From positions 7,364,501 through 7,428,500 of the forward strand of contig NC_136001.1 of NCBI RefSeq assembly GCF_048128805.1: DNA of 64,000 bases. The letters are read 5' to 3'. The DNA comes from Centroberyx gerrardi. Taxonomy: Eukaryota; Chordata; Actinopteri; Beryciformes; Berycidae. Numbering within the stretch: position 1 is the stretch's first letter; each line of letters begins with the position of its first letter. Of this stretch, positions 45,324 through 57,976 are shown piece by piece. A program made the translations under genes and the position numbers. Under the pieces are notes generated by a model that worked only from the letters and a program-made list of their open reading frames with translations, made no database searches and was not told the DNA's origin.

Positions 45324-48300
45324 TTACTGTATTCTCACTTTACACAACAGATACGTTTTCAGGTACCTCCTGAAAGTCTTGTCCCGTAGGCCATAGATGA
45401 TTGGACTAATGGATCGTGGCAGGATGTGTATAATAATATAGCAAGCAAAGAGGGAGTCCGCATAATGTTCAGGGAACCAGTACAGCAGAGCTTTTTTTAA
45501 CACGGGGAGGGCATAGGTAGCCATACACAACAGCAGCTGAAATCCATGAAGGAGGATAGTTTTCTGGGCCTTCTTAGCATCGGTGCTTGCCTCCTTGGCA
45601 GTGAACAGGATCCTGAAGTAAGTGTAGAAGATAATGAGCCAAACTATGACTAGGAACACTATATAGGTGATATCCCTCTTCTTGATAATGGTGGGATTCC
45701 TGAAGACGGTTTCCCTGAGACAGAAGACTCGGGTATGAAAAAACTCCAGGGGTTCTGTGGCCAGGGCGACGAAGAGGTCGGGGAGGACAGACAACATGCT
45801 CGTCGCCCAGATCAGACCAATCAGCATGTGTGTTCTTTTGACTGTACAGATCTGCGCATGGCGGAGGGGGACGCAGATGGCAATGTAGCACTCTACCGCC
45901 ATGCAGGCCAGGTTCAGAGGGGTGTTTTCGGTGGTGAAAAGAGCAAGCAGGATGGCACAGCAGCAGAGGGAGACATTTATTGTGTAGAGGGTGTAGCTGA
46001 GGAGGAATAGCATGATAGTGAGCATCAGCTGGATCATATCGTTGACCACCAGGTGAATGAAAAGGATGTAGCGAGGATTCATGTAGAAGATCTGGTTGGC
46101 GGGAATGAAGAGGAGAGGGGTATGGGGAGATGGAAGGAGAGGAGGATGGAGGGGAAAATTGAGAGAGGAGAGTGGGGAGGAAAGAAAATAGTTGAGTGGA
46201 GCAGAGTTCAGTAGAAGAGGGGCAAGGGCAAGACTAGAGAAAACAGCACATGGGAAGTGGGGAAAGGTGTAGAGAAAAGGGGAGTTTCTCCAAAGAATCA
46301 TCATTACAGAACATTGATGCTTTTTTTGGAAACCAAAATCTCTATGTTTTTGTACTGGATTTACATATTTCTAAGAGCACACATTGTAGTATCGTAATTA
46401 AGTTTTCTCATTCTGACATAAATGGCAATTACTTGAGTCATTGCTGCAGTGTTTACAATGAACACATTAGCAAACATTGTACAGATTCAAAATATAGTGC
46501 ATTTAATATTGACTTGACTAGTGCAGTGCCCGTTCAAAACGTGCCTGTCCGGAACGGGCCGATTGCTGCTTGCTGCTTTCTCGAGAACTGCTCGTGCCCG
46601 TAGTGCTGCTTTCTCGAGAATCGCGTGTGCCCGTACCGCTTGAGCCCCGCTGCCGCACAGAGCGCTGTCCGCTTGTTTATTCAAAGTTTAGTAATATTGA
46701 ACGTGTCGCGTGTCCAAATTGCACCAAATCCGACACTGCACGTCCTTGGGTCCCCAGTCCCCAGACTTCACCAGTGAGACTAAACTGCGCTTGAACCGTA
46801 GAAGCAGTTTACGGCCTTCCATTGGTTGATTCTGCTGCCAATCAAACGTGTCTGCGCTCCTATTGGCTAGTTTTACTGCCTCCGCCTCTGTTATTTTCTC
46901 CTGTGTGTGCTCGTTCTTCTCTCTCGGGCATGAGCGGGGCGCGTGCCTTTGTCCCGCTCAGCCAGTCAGAGCCCTGAAGCCCCCCCCCCCGCTGCACTCA
47001 GACACAGAGCTGAGAGGCTCGCTGTTCGCTTGTTTAGTCGGTTTATTAATATTGAACGTGTCACGTGTCCAAATTGCACCAAATCCGACACTGCACATCC
47101 TTGGGTCCCCAGCAATACACTCGCCAAGTGTGAAGTCGATCGGACGAACGGTTCTCGAGATATGCGAAGGACACACACACATACACACACACTCACTCAC
47201 AGACAGAGATTCCTCGAATTAGATAGATGTTTACCATAACTTTATCCTTGTGCCGCTCCTTTATCAAGAGCTGGCAATCACCCGCAGAAGCATTTATAGA
47301 TGGACAATGCTTTTTCACCACTAGACCTAGGATTGGACTTTTAATACCTGAAAGGTGTGCTGCTAATTCTGGTGAATCAAACATTAGCTAGACACAGCAC
47401 TCTTCTTCTTTCTGCCTGTAGTTTTACAGTGACTGTCCACTGACAACACCCACACTCCTTGCCAACGCTGTGCTCGTAAATTTTGGACGCTTCATGGGTG
47501 TGGAAATAATCGGTGTAGGAAAATTTGATGGTATAGGACTTATCCTAGATAAATGCTCAACTGAACACAAACACTATTTTTTTTTTCAGATTTTTTTATT
47601 TTTTATTATTATTTATTTCCAATTCCTACATTTTTTTTTTCAAAAAAGGTAATATGGGTCATGGATGTTATTGTAGGCCTAACTCCTTGTTTTTCTATGT
47701 TGAGAATTGTCAGGTAATGGTCATTTACATCCTGGTCCTCCTGCTAATAAATAAAATAAAGTGAATTTTAATTTGTGAAAAGATGCATCATACAAAATTG
47801 GATGTGTAGGAACAGTAATAATTATTTTTCCTCCATGCTCTGTCTGGTGGGACAGGTGGAACATCAAGGGGGATACTTCATGAACAGACATGAATCAAAC
47901 TGACACCTGCTGTTCTACTTATTAATGCTTGCTTCAGACGTGTAAAATTTGCATGAAATAGACTTTAGTTCATCTTTTGGCACCGCCCTGTCAATGTTGA
48001 GCTTGGAATTTTTTGACGCTCACCTTCCCACAATTTTCCACATAATCTCTACGCCTGCAAATTTGGCTGTTCAGTGGACACTCACTGTTAATCCAGCAGC
48101 AGAGGTGGTGGTGATATAAATATTAATTTCTGCCATATCTCCTCATTAAATTGATCATAAGTGGTTGGTTGACAGTGAAGGAATGTCAAACCTGATGTTT
48201 GCGGAAGGTGTGAATGAGACTGGCATTGATGTAGTTGATGGAGATGCCGAGAGCCACAACAACCACATTTTTGGTCACAGCTGTGGCGAAGGAGTCTCGA

Positions 48301-48341
48301 TATTGTATAACCACTGTTACATTGGCAGATGACACGTTCAT
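45324..48341 (-). CDS. Odorant receptor 131-2-like, gene D2
   Basis: Exons are 48192-48341 (ATG at 48341) and 45324-46091, giving 305 residues with all receptor hallmarks listed for D1. The C-terminus reads KTYLLCKVRIQ, where D1 and D3 have KRYLL. TM6 carries YALPVL. The coding intron is longer than in D1 because it holds the long form of the dispersed repeat. The predicted protein is identical to D4. Confidence 0.95.
46514..47229 (+). repeat. Dispersed repeat in the D2 coding intron, long form
   Basis: About 716 bp. Two direct copies of a 72-bp segment ('gtttattaatattgaacgtg' type) lie at 46686-46757 and 47041-47112, with GC-rich DNA and a C-run (46980-46990) between. It ends in a TAGA-type tail. 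A copy is at 59171-59881, and short forms lie at 40417-40700 and 53069-53352. Confidence 0.7.
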
Positions 48342-49789
48342 CTCTTGGAAGCTGAAGTTGAAGTCTAACAAAAGAGAGACAACGTAATATTCATCAACTA
48401 TCATAAGAAACATTAACCCAAATATGCAACTTGTATGCAACATTATAGAGTTGCTATAAGTAATGTCATCATTTATTTACCATTGATCATATATTTATCA
48501 TTGACTGGTTGAATACCATATTATATAACAGTAGTTACAATAATTATACAACAAATGCAATAATTCTATACAATAATACACAACATAATCACACTTAGTA
48601 AACTGAGGAAGAACTCTTGGCTGGGTGGCATTGCACATTGTGGAAAAATCTCATGCGAATTTTAGATAACGTACAATAAACACTTTAGGAATAACTTCAG
48701 TTACATTATCAGGTTCATCATAGGCCTTTAGAGTGAGTCTTAGACATATACCATTAACAATTTGATCATGATAATTTCCACGCATGGTTATTTTTCAATA
48801 GTCTTTGCTATTTGCACCACAATCGTTGGCTTCATTACAGCTTTGTTGAAAGTTGCATTTTTAAAACTACTGGGCACTTTTCGACATTGTGGAACCGCTG
48901 GATGAATTCAATTTTGTTAGAGAGCCTTCCGTCCTCCTTACCAGGCCCACTCAATGACAAGAGCACAAGAAAGTAGTACTCACCTCAGGCAGAAGATCAG
49001 GGCATCAACTTGAAAGATAAAAATCAATATAATATTTTGAAAATACAGTTAAAATAACCACAGTAGTGGAAAGAACAACATGAACGGCCCTTTTTTAATC
49101 ATCATTATTTTCAGTGTGGTTCCAATTTCCACTTCATTCAGTTCATTGTTTTGACACTTTGTCTTGAAACTGTGAAGGTGAGGCTGAGTAAGAATTCCAA
49201 AACGATATCCATTTTGGGAAGGAAGTTCATCATTGATTATAGATGATCAGTCTGTAAAACTAGTATTATTTTCAACCAAGGACTTACAAGAAGTTACCTA
49301 AGATCCTTTAAAAAGCATCATAATTATTTTCAACTTTTTGCTTTCAATTGTCAAGCTATTGTGATGTTTTTCAAATGGTGGAGATCTCAGTTTCAGAATG
49401 CTGTGCTGGGAGTGTGGATGAGGGAAGTGCCTCAGGACTGATAATAACATGGATTTCAAAATACAAATTATCCTGCAACAGGAGAAAAGACAAATCTCAG
49501 AAAAAAAAAAAAAACACACTAGAGTAAGATAGGATCATGTAGCCATAACCAGCATGTTTGCTGCCACACATGGACAATGCACACCTCAGGTAAAGACCAA
49601 CCTGGTGATATACATCATCAGTCAAGTCAGAATATACATTATCGGTCAAGTCAGAATATGATAAGGAAATATGAATGAGTTGATGAAAATGTATTTCACT
49701 ATCATAGCATTGCAGCACTTCATTCAACTCTATTGTGACATTCCTCTGTGGCTATATGACTGTAGTGAAAGTTCACAGGTGGTACTTAC

Positions 49790-49869
49790 CTTAGTTAATG
49801 CAGTCAGACCAGGATGCCAACGTGACATAACAGAGAGTGGCTCCAGAAAATCTATCAGATACTTTTATA
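49790..49869 (-). promoter_or_regulatory. TATA box and non-coding exon of gene D2
   Basis: TATAAAAG at 49862-49869, exon end at 49790 with donor GTAAGT. Same arrangement as D1. Confidence 0.7.
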
Positions 49870-49957
49870 TGTGCTGGGGTTGGCAAACATCTAAGGATAC
49901 AGGGGTGTGTGTATACATGTGTAGGTGTAGGTGTGAATGCATACAGGTGGGTAGTAG

Positions 49958-49994
<37 letters not shown>

Positions 49995-50023
49995 CGTGCA
50001 TGGATGTATGGTTGTGTACACAT

Positions 50024-50799
50024 TAGGGCTGTCAAAATTGGCCAAAAATGACGTTCCATTATTCCTTCTAAAAAAACACATAGGTTCGAACCATTCGAAT
50101 ATCTATTTTGGCGCATTATGTCCATAAGAGGGCAAACCAATACAACGAGAGACATAACTACTTGTATAGGTATATTTATTTCAACATAAACATGTCTTTT
50201 AAAAGATCTACATACCTACACATTACAAAATAAACAAATAAAATAATGTCCTATACCGTAAAACTTCATTTAAAGACCTCTCTCTCTCTCACTGAGGACG
50301 CGCTGTCTCTCGGAGCAAGATCAAATGAATGATTCGTAATTGATATGTTATTCGATAGCCTAATTTTTATACAGGTTAGGTAATATTCATACTGGTTTAA
50401 ATAAACAATTTGATACAACTTTATCTCGAGGTTCCACAATTTTGCCGTCTGACCAAAATCCGAAGTATTTCCAAACAGGGCTTTTTAGATTGCTCGGAGG
50501 GGGTTGTGAACTCTCTGCCATCATTACCACACGGTTGTTGTTGAATTATTCGCTCGTTTCAGCTTGACCTATATTTCATTTTCAATCAATGAAAGTGACG
50601 TTGTGTGACTTCTGTCCATCATGCAGTGCATTCAGTGCAGCGGCCCAGGCCCACGCGAGAACTCGCGAGGCGGACAGCCGCGGTAGTGCTGCTTTTTTTT
50701 TTTTTTTCACAATCGAATATTAATTTTCATAATCGAATGTCTGTTTTTTTTTACAATTCGATTATATAATCGAATTTAGAATATTCGTTGACAGCCCTA
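50024..50799. mobile_element. Non-autonomous hAT element upstream of D2 (776 bp)
   Basis: Same ends and the same flanking 8-bp words as at 43523-44242. This longer form has about 110 bp (near 50171-50285) replaced in the short form by a CT-rich stretch. Confidence 0.9.
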
Positions 50800-51877
50800 G
50801 TACGCATGCACATGGGTCCGTGTGTGTGTGCTCACACTATCTGCCTTATTGACTCTGACTCTCCAGCCATAGCATAGAGCTGTAGTTTGAGTTGAAAATG
50901 ATATTTAACTTTGATACGATGTTCATATCTTTCATCACACTTACATATGTGGACATGAACAACCATGGAAATCACAGGAGGTAGATGATATAGTCATTTT
51001 CTGTCTATTGTTTCCAATAATTGCAACCAGGCAAAATTATACAATTTCTCACTGAGAACATAAACACAAACTTCATTTGTATTTGTATAACCACGGCAGA
51101 CAGCAGTATTTACAGCTGCAGCTGGAGATTCAAGGCCAGAGCGCAGCAACTACTCCTACTGCATTCTGCCTTGGATTTAGCTGGTTTTTTTGTTACTGCA
51201 AATTTGACATGCAGTTTTGTCTCAAACTAAACATAAATGAGCCAAAACAGTTTGTTACAAGATAAAACAGAGGCTGGTGAACAAAGTCGGTTTCCAGTCT
51301 TAATTCAATTTTGACCAAACTTGTAGTTTCTACATTTTGCCTTTGCACGTCAGTATTGCGTAAACATTTAATGAAACCTGATGCAAAGATTTCATCAGTA
51401 TTCATGTATGTGACATGTAGCTGCTATGAAGCTCTTATTTACTCCATATGATTGTGTTACACGTTTACATTTTAGACATTTAGCTGACACTAATCCAGAG
51501 CACCTTACAATGAGTGCAGCAGTAGAATGAGCTTTATTTATAGTTGAAAGCAAAGAATAACTCTATTTATAGAACCAAAGTCCTGACTGGAGTGCTTAGA
51601 TCATAGCACCACTGGGGAGCCAAGAGGGATAACAATCATCGGCCTGGACTATGGCCTGGAGGCATGGCGATGTAGCTCCCTTAGCAGCCTTGGGTTGTCA
51701 ATGACATGAGCAGCAGAGCGAGTGGAGAGAGTGCTGGAGAAGGGCGACATGGGCTAATTTGGGGAAAGTGAATGCAAGGTGGGCTTAGGATGCTCAGGAA
51801 AGCCTTCCAGAGTTCATGAAGTGTCACCTTTTTCTTTTTAAATAAAGACCTCCTAATTACAGTCTGTGGATGGGTGA

Positions 51878-54462
51878 TTACTGTATGCTCACTTTACACA
51901 ACAGATACCTTTTCAGGTACCTCCTGAAAGTCTTGTCCCGTAGGCCATAGATGATTGGACTAATGGATCGTGGCAGGATGTGTATAATAATATAGCAAGC
52001 AAAGAGGGAGTCCGCATAATGTTCAGGGAACCAGTACAGCAGAGCTTTTTTTAACAGGGGGCCTGCATAGGTAGCCATACACAACAGCAGCTGAAATCCA
52101 TGGAGGAGGATAGTTTTCTGGGCCTTCTTAGCATCGGTGCTTGCCTCCTTGGCAGTGAACAGGATCCTGAAGTAAGTGTAGAAGATAATGAGCCAAACTA
52201 TGACTAGGAACACTATATAGGTGATATCCCTCTTCTTGATAATGGTGGGATTCCTGAAGACGGTTTCCCTGAGACAGAAGACTCGGGTATGAAAAAACTC
52301 CAGGGGTTCTGTGGCCAGGGCGATGAAGAGGTCGGGGAGGACAGACAACATGCTCGTCGCCCAGATCAGACCAATCAGCATGTGTGTTCTTTTGACTGTA
52401 CAGATCTGCGCATGGCGGAGGGGGACGCAGATGGCAATGTAGCACTCTACCGCCATGCAGGCCAGGTTCAGAGGGGTGTTTTCGGTGGTGAAAAGAGCAA
52501 GCAGGATGGCACAGCAGCAGAGGGAGACATTTATTGTGTAGAGGGTGTAGCTGAGGAGGAATAGCATGATAGTGAGCATCAGCTGGATCATATCGTTGAC
52601 CACCAGGTGAATGAAAAGGATGTAGCGAGGATTCATGTAGAAGATCTGGTTGGCGGGAATGAAGAGGAGAGGGGTATGGGGAGATGGAAGGAGAGGAGGA
52701 TGGAGGGGAAAATTGAGAGAGGAGAGTGGGGAGGAAAGAAAATAGTTGAGTGGAGCAGAGTTCAGTAGAAGAGGGGCAAGGGCAAGACTAGAGAAAACAG
52801 CACATGGGAAGTGGGGAAAGGTGTAGAGAAAAGGGGAGTTTCTCCAAAGAATCATCATTACAGAACATTGATGCTTTTTTTGGAAACCAAAATCTCTATG
52901 TTTTTGTACTGGATTTACATATTTCTAAGAGCACACATTGTAGTATCGTAATTAAGTTTTCTCATTCTGACATAAATGGCATTTACTTGATCATTGCTGC
53001 AGTGTTTACAATGAACACATTAGCAAACATTGTACAGATTCAAAATATAGTGCATTTAATATTGACTTGACTAGTGCAGTGCCCGTTCAAAATGTGCTTG
53101 TCCGGAACGGGCCAATTGCTGCTTGCTGCTTTCTCGAGAACCGTGTGTGCCCGTACCGCTTGTATTCAAAGTTTAGTAATATTGAACGTGTCGCGTGTCC
53201 AAATTGCACCAAATCCGACACTGCACGTCCTTGGGTCCCCAGCAATACACTCGCCAAGTGTGAAGTCGATCGGACGAACAGTTCTCGAGATATGCGAAGG
53301 ACACACACACACTCACTCACAGACAGAGATTCCTCGAATTAGTAGATAGATGTTTACAATAACTTTATCCTTGTGCCGCTCCTTTATCAAGAGCTGACAA
53401 TCACCCGCAGAAGCATTTATAGATGGACAATGCTTTTTCACCACTAGACCTAGGATTGGACTTGTAATACCTGAAAGGTGTGCTGCTAATTCTGGTGAAT
53501 CAAACATTAGCTAGACACAGCACTCTTCTTCTTTCTGCCTGTAGTTTTACAGTGACTGTCCACTGACAACACCCACACTCCTTGCCAACGCTGTGCTCGT
53601 AAATTTTGGACGCTTCATGGGTGTGGAAATCGGTGTAGGCAAATTTGATGGTATAGGACTTATCCTAGATAAATGCTCAACTGAACACAAACACTATTTT
53701 TTTTCAGATTTTTTTTTTTTTTGTATTATTATTTATTTCTAATTCCTAAATTATTTTTTTTCAAAAAAGTTAATATGGGTCATGGATGTTATTGTAGGCC
53801 TAACTCCTTGTTTTTCTATGTTGAGAATTGTCAGGTAATGATCATTTACATCCTGGTCCTCCTGCTAATAAATAAAATAAAGTGAATTTTAATTTGTGAA
53901 AAGATGCATCATACAAAATTGGATGTGTAGGAACAGTAATAATTATTTTTCCGCCATGCTCTGTCTGGTGGGACAGGTGGAACATCAAGGGGGATACTTC
54001 ATGAACAGACATGAATCAAACTGACACCTGCTGTTCTACTTATTAATGCTTGCTTCAGACGCGTAAAATTTGCATGAAATAGACTTTAGTTCATCTTTTG
54101 GCACCGCCCTGTCAATGTTGAGCTTGGAATTTTTTGACGCTCACCTTCCCACAATTTTCCACATAATCTCTACGCCTGCAAATTTGGCTGTTCAGTGGAC
54201 ACTCACTGTTAATCCAGCAGCAGAGGTGGTGGTGATATAAATATTAATTTCTGCCATATCTCCTCATTAAATTGATCATAAGGGGTTGGTTGACAGTGAA
54301 GGAATGTCAAACCTGATGTTTGCGGAAGGTGTGAATGAGACTGGCATTGATGTAGTTGATGGAGATGCCGAGAGCCACAACAACCACATTTTTGGTCACA
54401 GCTGTGGCGAAGGAGTCTCGATATTGTATAACCACTGTTACATTGGCAGATGACACGTTCAT
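51878..54462 (-). CDS. Odorant receptor 131-2-like, gene D3
   Basis: Exons are 54313-54462 (ATG at 54462) and 51878-52645, giving 305 residues. It has the D-type hallmarks. TM6 reads YAGPLL where the other D genes have YALPVL, which agrees with the GP of A and B. It also has LFIAL for LFVAL and ends CKVSIQ. Its exon 2 and 3' flank differ from D1 more than their shared monomer type would suggest. Confidence 0.95.
53069..53352 (+). repeat. Dispersed repeat in the D3 coding intron, short form
   Basis: Same as 40417-40700, with one 72-bp segment. Confidence 0.65.
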
Positions 54463-55923
54463 CTCTTGGAAGCTGAAGTTGAAGTCTAACAAAAGAGAGA
54501 CAACGTAATATTCATCAACTATCATGAGAAACATTAACCCAAATATGCAACTTGTATGCAACATTATAGAGTTGCTATAAGTAATGTCATCATTTATTTA
54601 CCATTGATCATATATTTATCATTGACTGGTTGAATACCATATTATATAACAGTAGTTACAATAATTATACAACAAATGCAATAATTCTATACAAAAATAC
54701 ACAACATAATCACACTTAGTAAACTGAGGAAGAACTCTTGGCTGGGTGGCATTGCACATTGTGGAAAAATGTGTGGAAAAATCTCATGCAAATTTTAGAT
54801 AACGTACAATAAACACTTTAGGAATAACTTCAGTTACATTATCAGGTTCATCATAGGCCTTTAGAGTGAGTCTTAGACATATACCATTAACAATTTGATC
54901 ATGATAATTTCCACGCATGGTTATTTTTCAATAGTCTTTGCTATTTGCACCACAATCGTTGGCTTCATTACAGCTTTGTTGAAAGTTGCATTTTTAAAAC
55001 TACTGGGCACTTTTCGACATTGTGGAACCGCTGGATGAATTCAATTTTGTTAGAGAGCCTTCCGTCCTCCTTACCAGGCCCACTCAATGATAAGAGCACA
55101 AGAAAGTAGTACTCACCTCAGGCAGAAGATCAGGGCATCAACTTGAAAGATAAAAATCAATATAATATTTTGAAAATACAATTAAAATAACCACAGTAGT
55201 GGAAAGAACAACATGAACGGCCCTTTTTTAATCATCATTATTTTCAGTGTGGTTCCAATTTCCACTTCATTCAGTTCATTGTTTTGACACTTTGTCTTGA
55301 AACTGTGAAGGTGAGGCTGAGTAAGAATTCCAAAACGATATCCATTTTGGGAAGGAAGTTCATCATTGATTATAGATGATCAGTCTGTAAAACTAGTATT
55401 ATTTTCAACCAAGGACTTACAAGAAGTTACCTAAGATCCTTTAAAAAGCATCATAATTATTTTCAACTTTTTGCTTTCAATTGTCAAGCTATTGTGATGT
55501 TTTTCAAATGGTGGAGATCTCAGTTTCAGAATGCTGTGCTGGGAGTGTGGATGAGGGAAGTGCCTCAGGACTGATAATAACATGGATTTCAAAATACAAA
55601 TTATCCTGCAACAGGAGAAAAGACAAATCTCAGAAAAAAAAAAAAAAACACACTAGAGTAAGATAGGATCATGTAGCCATAACCAGCATGTTTGCTGCCA
55701 CACATGGACAATGCACACCTCAGGTAAAGACCAACCTGGTGATATACATCATCAGTCAAGTCAGACTATACATTATCGGTCAAGTCAGAATATGATAAGG
55801 AAATATGAATGAGTTGATGAAAATGTATTTCACTATCATAGCATTGCAGCACTTCATTCAACTCTATTGTGACATTCCTCTGTGGCTATATGACTGTAGT
55901 GAAAGTTCACAGGTGGTACTTAC

Positions 55924-56003
55924 CTTAGTTAATGCAGTCAGACCAGGATGCCAACGTGACATAACAGAGAGTGGCTCCAGAAAATCTATCAGATACTTTT
56001 ATA
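55924..56003 (-). promoter_or_regulatory. TATA box and non-coding exon of gene D3
   Basis: TATAAAAG at 55996-56003, exon end at 55924 with donor GTAAGT. Confidence 0.7.
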
Positions 56004-56091
56004 TGTGCTGGGGTTGGCAAACATCTAAGGATACAGGGGTGTGTGTATACATGTGTAGGTGTAGGTGTGAATGCATGCAGGTGGGTAGTAG

Positions 56092-56138
<47 letters not shown>

Positions 56139-56175
56139 TGTGCGTGCGTGCATGGATGTATGGTTGTGTACACAT

Positions 56176-56895
56176 TAGGGCTGTCAAAATTGGCCAAAAA
56201 TGACGTTCCATTATTCCTTCTAAAAAAACACATAGGTTCGAACCATTCGAATATCTATTTTTGCGCATTATGTCCATAAGAGGGCAAACCAATACAATGA
56301 GAGACATAACTACTTGTATAGGTATATACAAGTCTCTCTCTCTCTCTCGCTCTCTCTCTCTGCGCCGTGGTTGGTGCTAGAGTGAGAACTGAGAACGCGC
56401 TGTCTCTCGGAGCAAGATCAAATGAATGATTCGTAATTGATATGTTATTCGATAGCCTAATTTTTATACAGGTTAGGTAATATTCATACTGGTTTAAATA
56501 AACAATTTGATACAACTTTATCTCGAGGTTCCACAATTTTGCCGTCTGACCAAAATCCGAAGTATTTCCAAACAGGGCTTTTTAGATTGCTCGGAGGGGG
56601 TTGTGAACTCTCTGCCATCATTACCACACGGTTGTTGTTGAATTATTCGCTCGTTTCAGCTTGACCTATATTTCATTTTCAATCAATGAAAGTGACGTTG
56701 TGTGACTTCTGTCCATCATGCAGTGCATTCAGTGCAGCGGCCCAGGCCCACGCAAGAACTCGCGAGGCGGACAGCTGCGGTAGTGCTGCTTTTTTTTTTT
56801 TTTCACAATCGAATATTAATTTTCATAATCGAATGTCTGTTTTTTTTTACAATTCGATTATATAATCGAATTTAGAATATTCGTTGACAGCCCTA
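56176..56895. mobile_element. Non-autonomous hAT element upstream of D3 (720 bp)
   Basis: Short form, equal in length to the one at 43523-44242, with the same flanking 8-bp words. Confidence 0.9.
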
Positions 56896-57976
56896 GTACG
56901 CATGCACATGGGTCCGTGTGTGTGTGCTCACACTATCTGCCTTATTGACTCTGACTCTCCAGCCATAGCATAGAGCTGTAGTTTGAGTTGAAAATGATAT
57001 TTAACTTTGATACGATGTTCATATCTTTCATCACACTTACATATGTGGACATGAACAACCATGGAAATCACAGGAGGTAGATGATCTATAGTCATTTTCT
57101 GTCTATTGTTTCCAATAATTGCAACCAGGCAAAATTATACAATTTCTTACTGAGAACATAAACACAAACTTAATTTGTATTTGTATTACCACGGCAGACC
57201 GCAGTATTTACAGCTGCAGCTGGAGATTCAAGGCCAGAGCGCAGCAACTACTCCTACTGCATTCTGCCTTGGATTTAGCTGGGTTTTTTTGTTACTGCAA
57301 ATTTGACATGCAGTTTTGTCTCAAACTAAACATAAATGAGCCAAAACAGTTTGTTACAAGATAAAACAGAGGCTGGTGAACAAAGTCGGTTTCCAGTCTT
57401 AATTCAATTTTGACCAAACTTGTAGTTACTACATTTTGCCTTTGCACGTCAGTATTGCGTAAACATTTAATGAAACCTGATGCAAAGATTTCATCAGTAT
57501 TCATGTATGTGACATGTAGCTGCTATGAAGCTCTTATTTACTCCATATGATTGTGTTACACGTTTACATTTTAGACATTTAGCTGACACTAATCCAGAGC
57601 ACCTTACAATGAGTGCAGCAGTAGAATGAGCTTTATTTATAGTTGAAAGCAAAGAATAACTCTATTTATAGAACCAAAGTCCTGACTGGAGTGCTTAGAT
57701 CATAGCACCACTGGGGAGCCAAGAGGGATAACAATCATCGGCCCGGACTATGGCCTGGAGGCATGGCGATGTAGCTCCCTTAGCAGCCTTGGGTTGTCAA
57801 TGACATGAGCAGCAGAGCGAGTGGAGAGAGTGCTGGAGAAGGGCGACATGGGCTAATTTGGGGAAAGTGAATGCAAGGTGGGCTTAGGATGCTCAGGAAA
57901 GCCTTCCAGAGTTCATGAAGTGTCACCTTTTTTTTTTTAAATAAAGACCTCCTAATTGCAGTCTGTGGATGGGTGA

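Larger units (their letters stand above)
44532..51086. repeat. Monomer M2 of the D receptor array (6555 bp, long type)
   Basis: Contains gene D2, the long intron repeat (46514-47229) and the 776-bp hAT element. M1 plus M2 is 12,652 bp, the period at which M3 and M4 repeat. Confidence 0.93.
51087..57184. repeat. Monomer M3 of the D receptor array (6098 bp, short type)
   Basis: Matches M1 at offset 12,652 or 12,653. It contains gene D3. Its left edge reads 'tataaccacggcagacagcag', a variant shared with M5 and not with M2 or M4. Confidence 0.93.
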
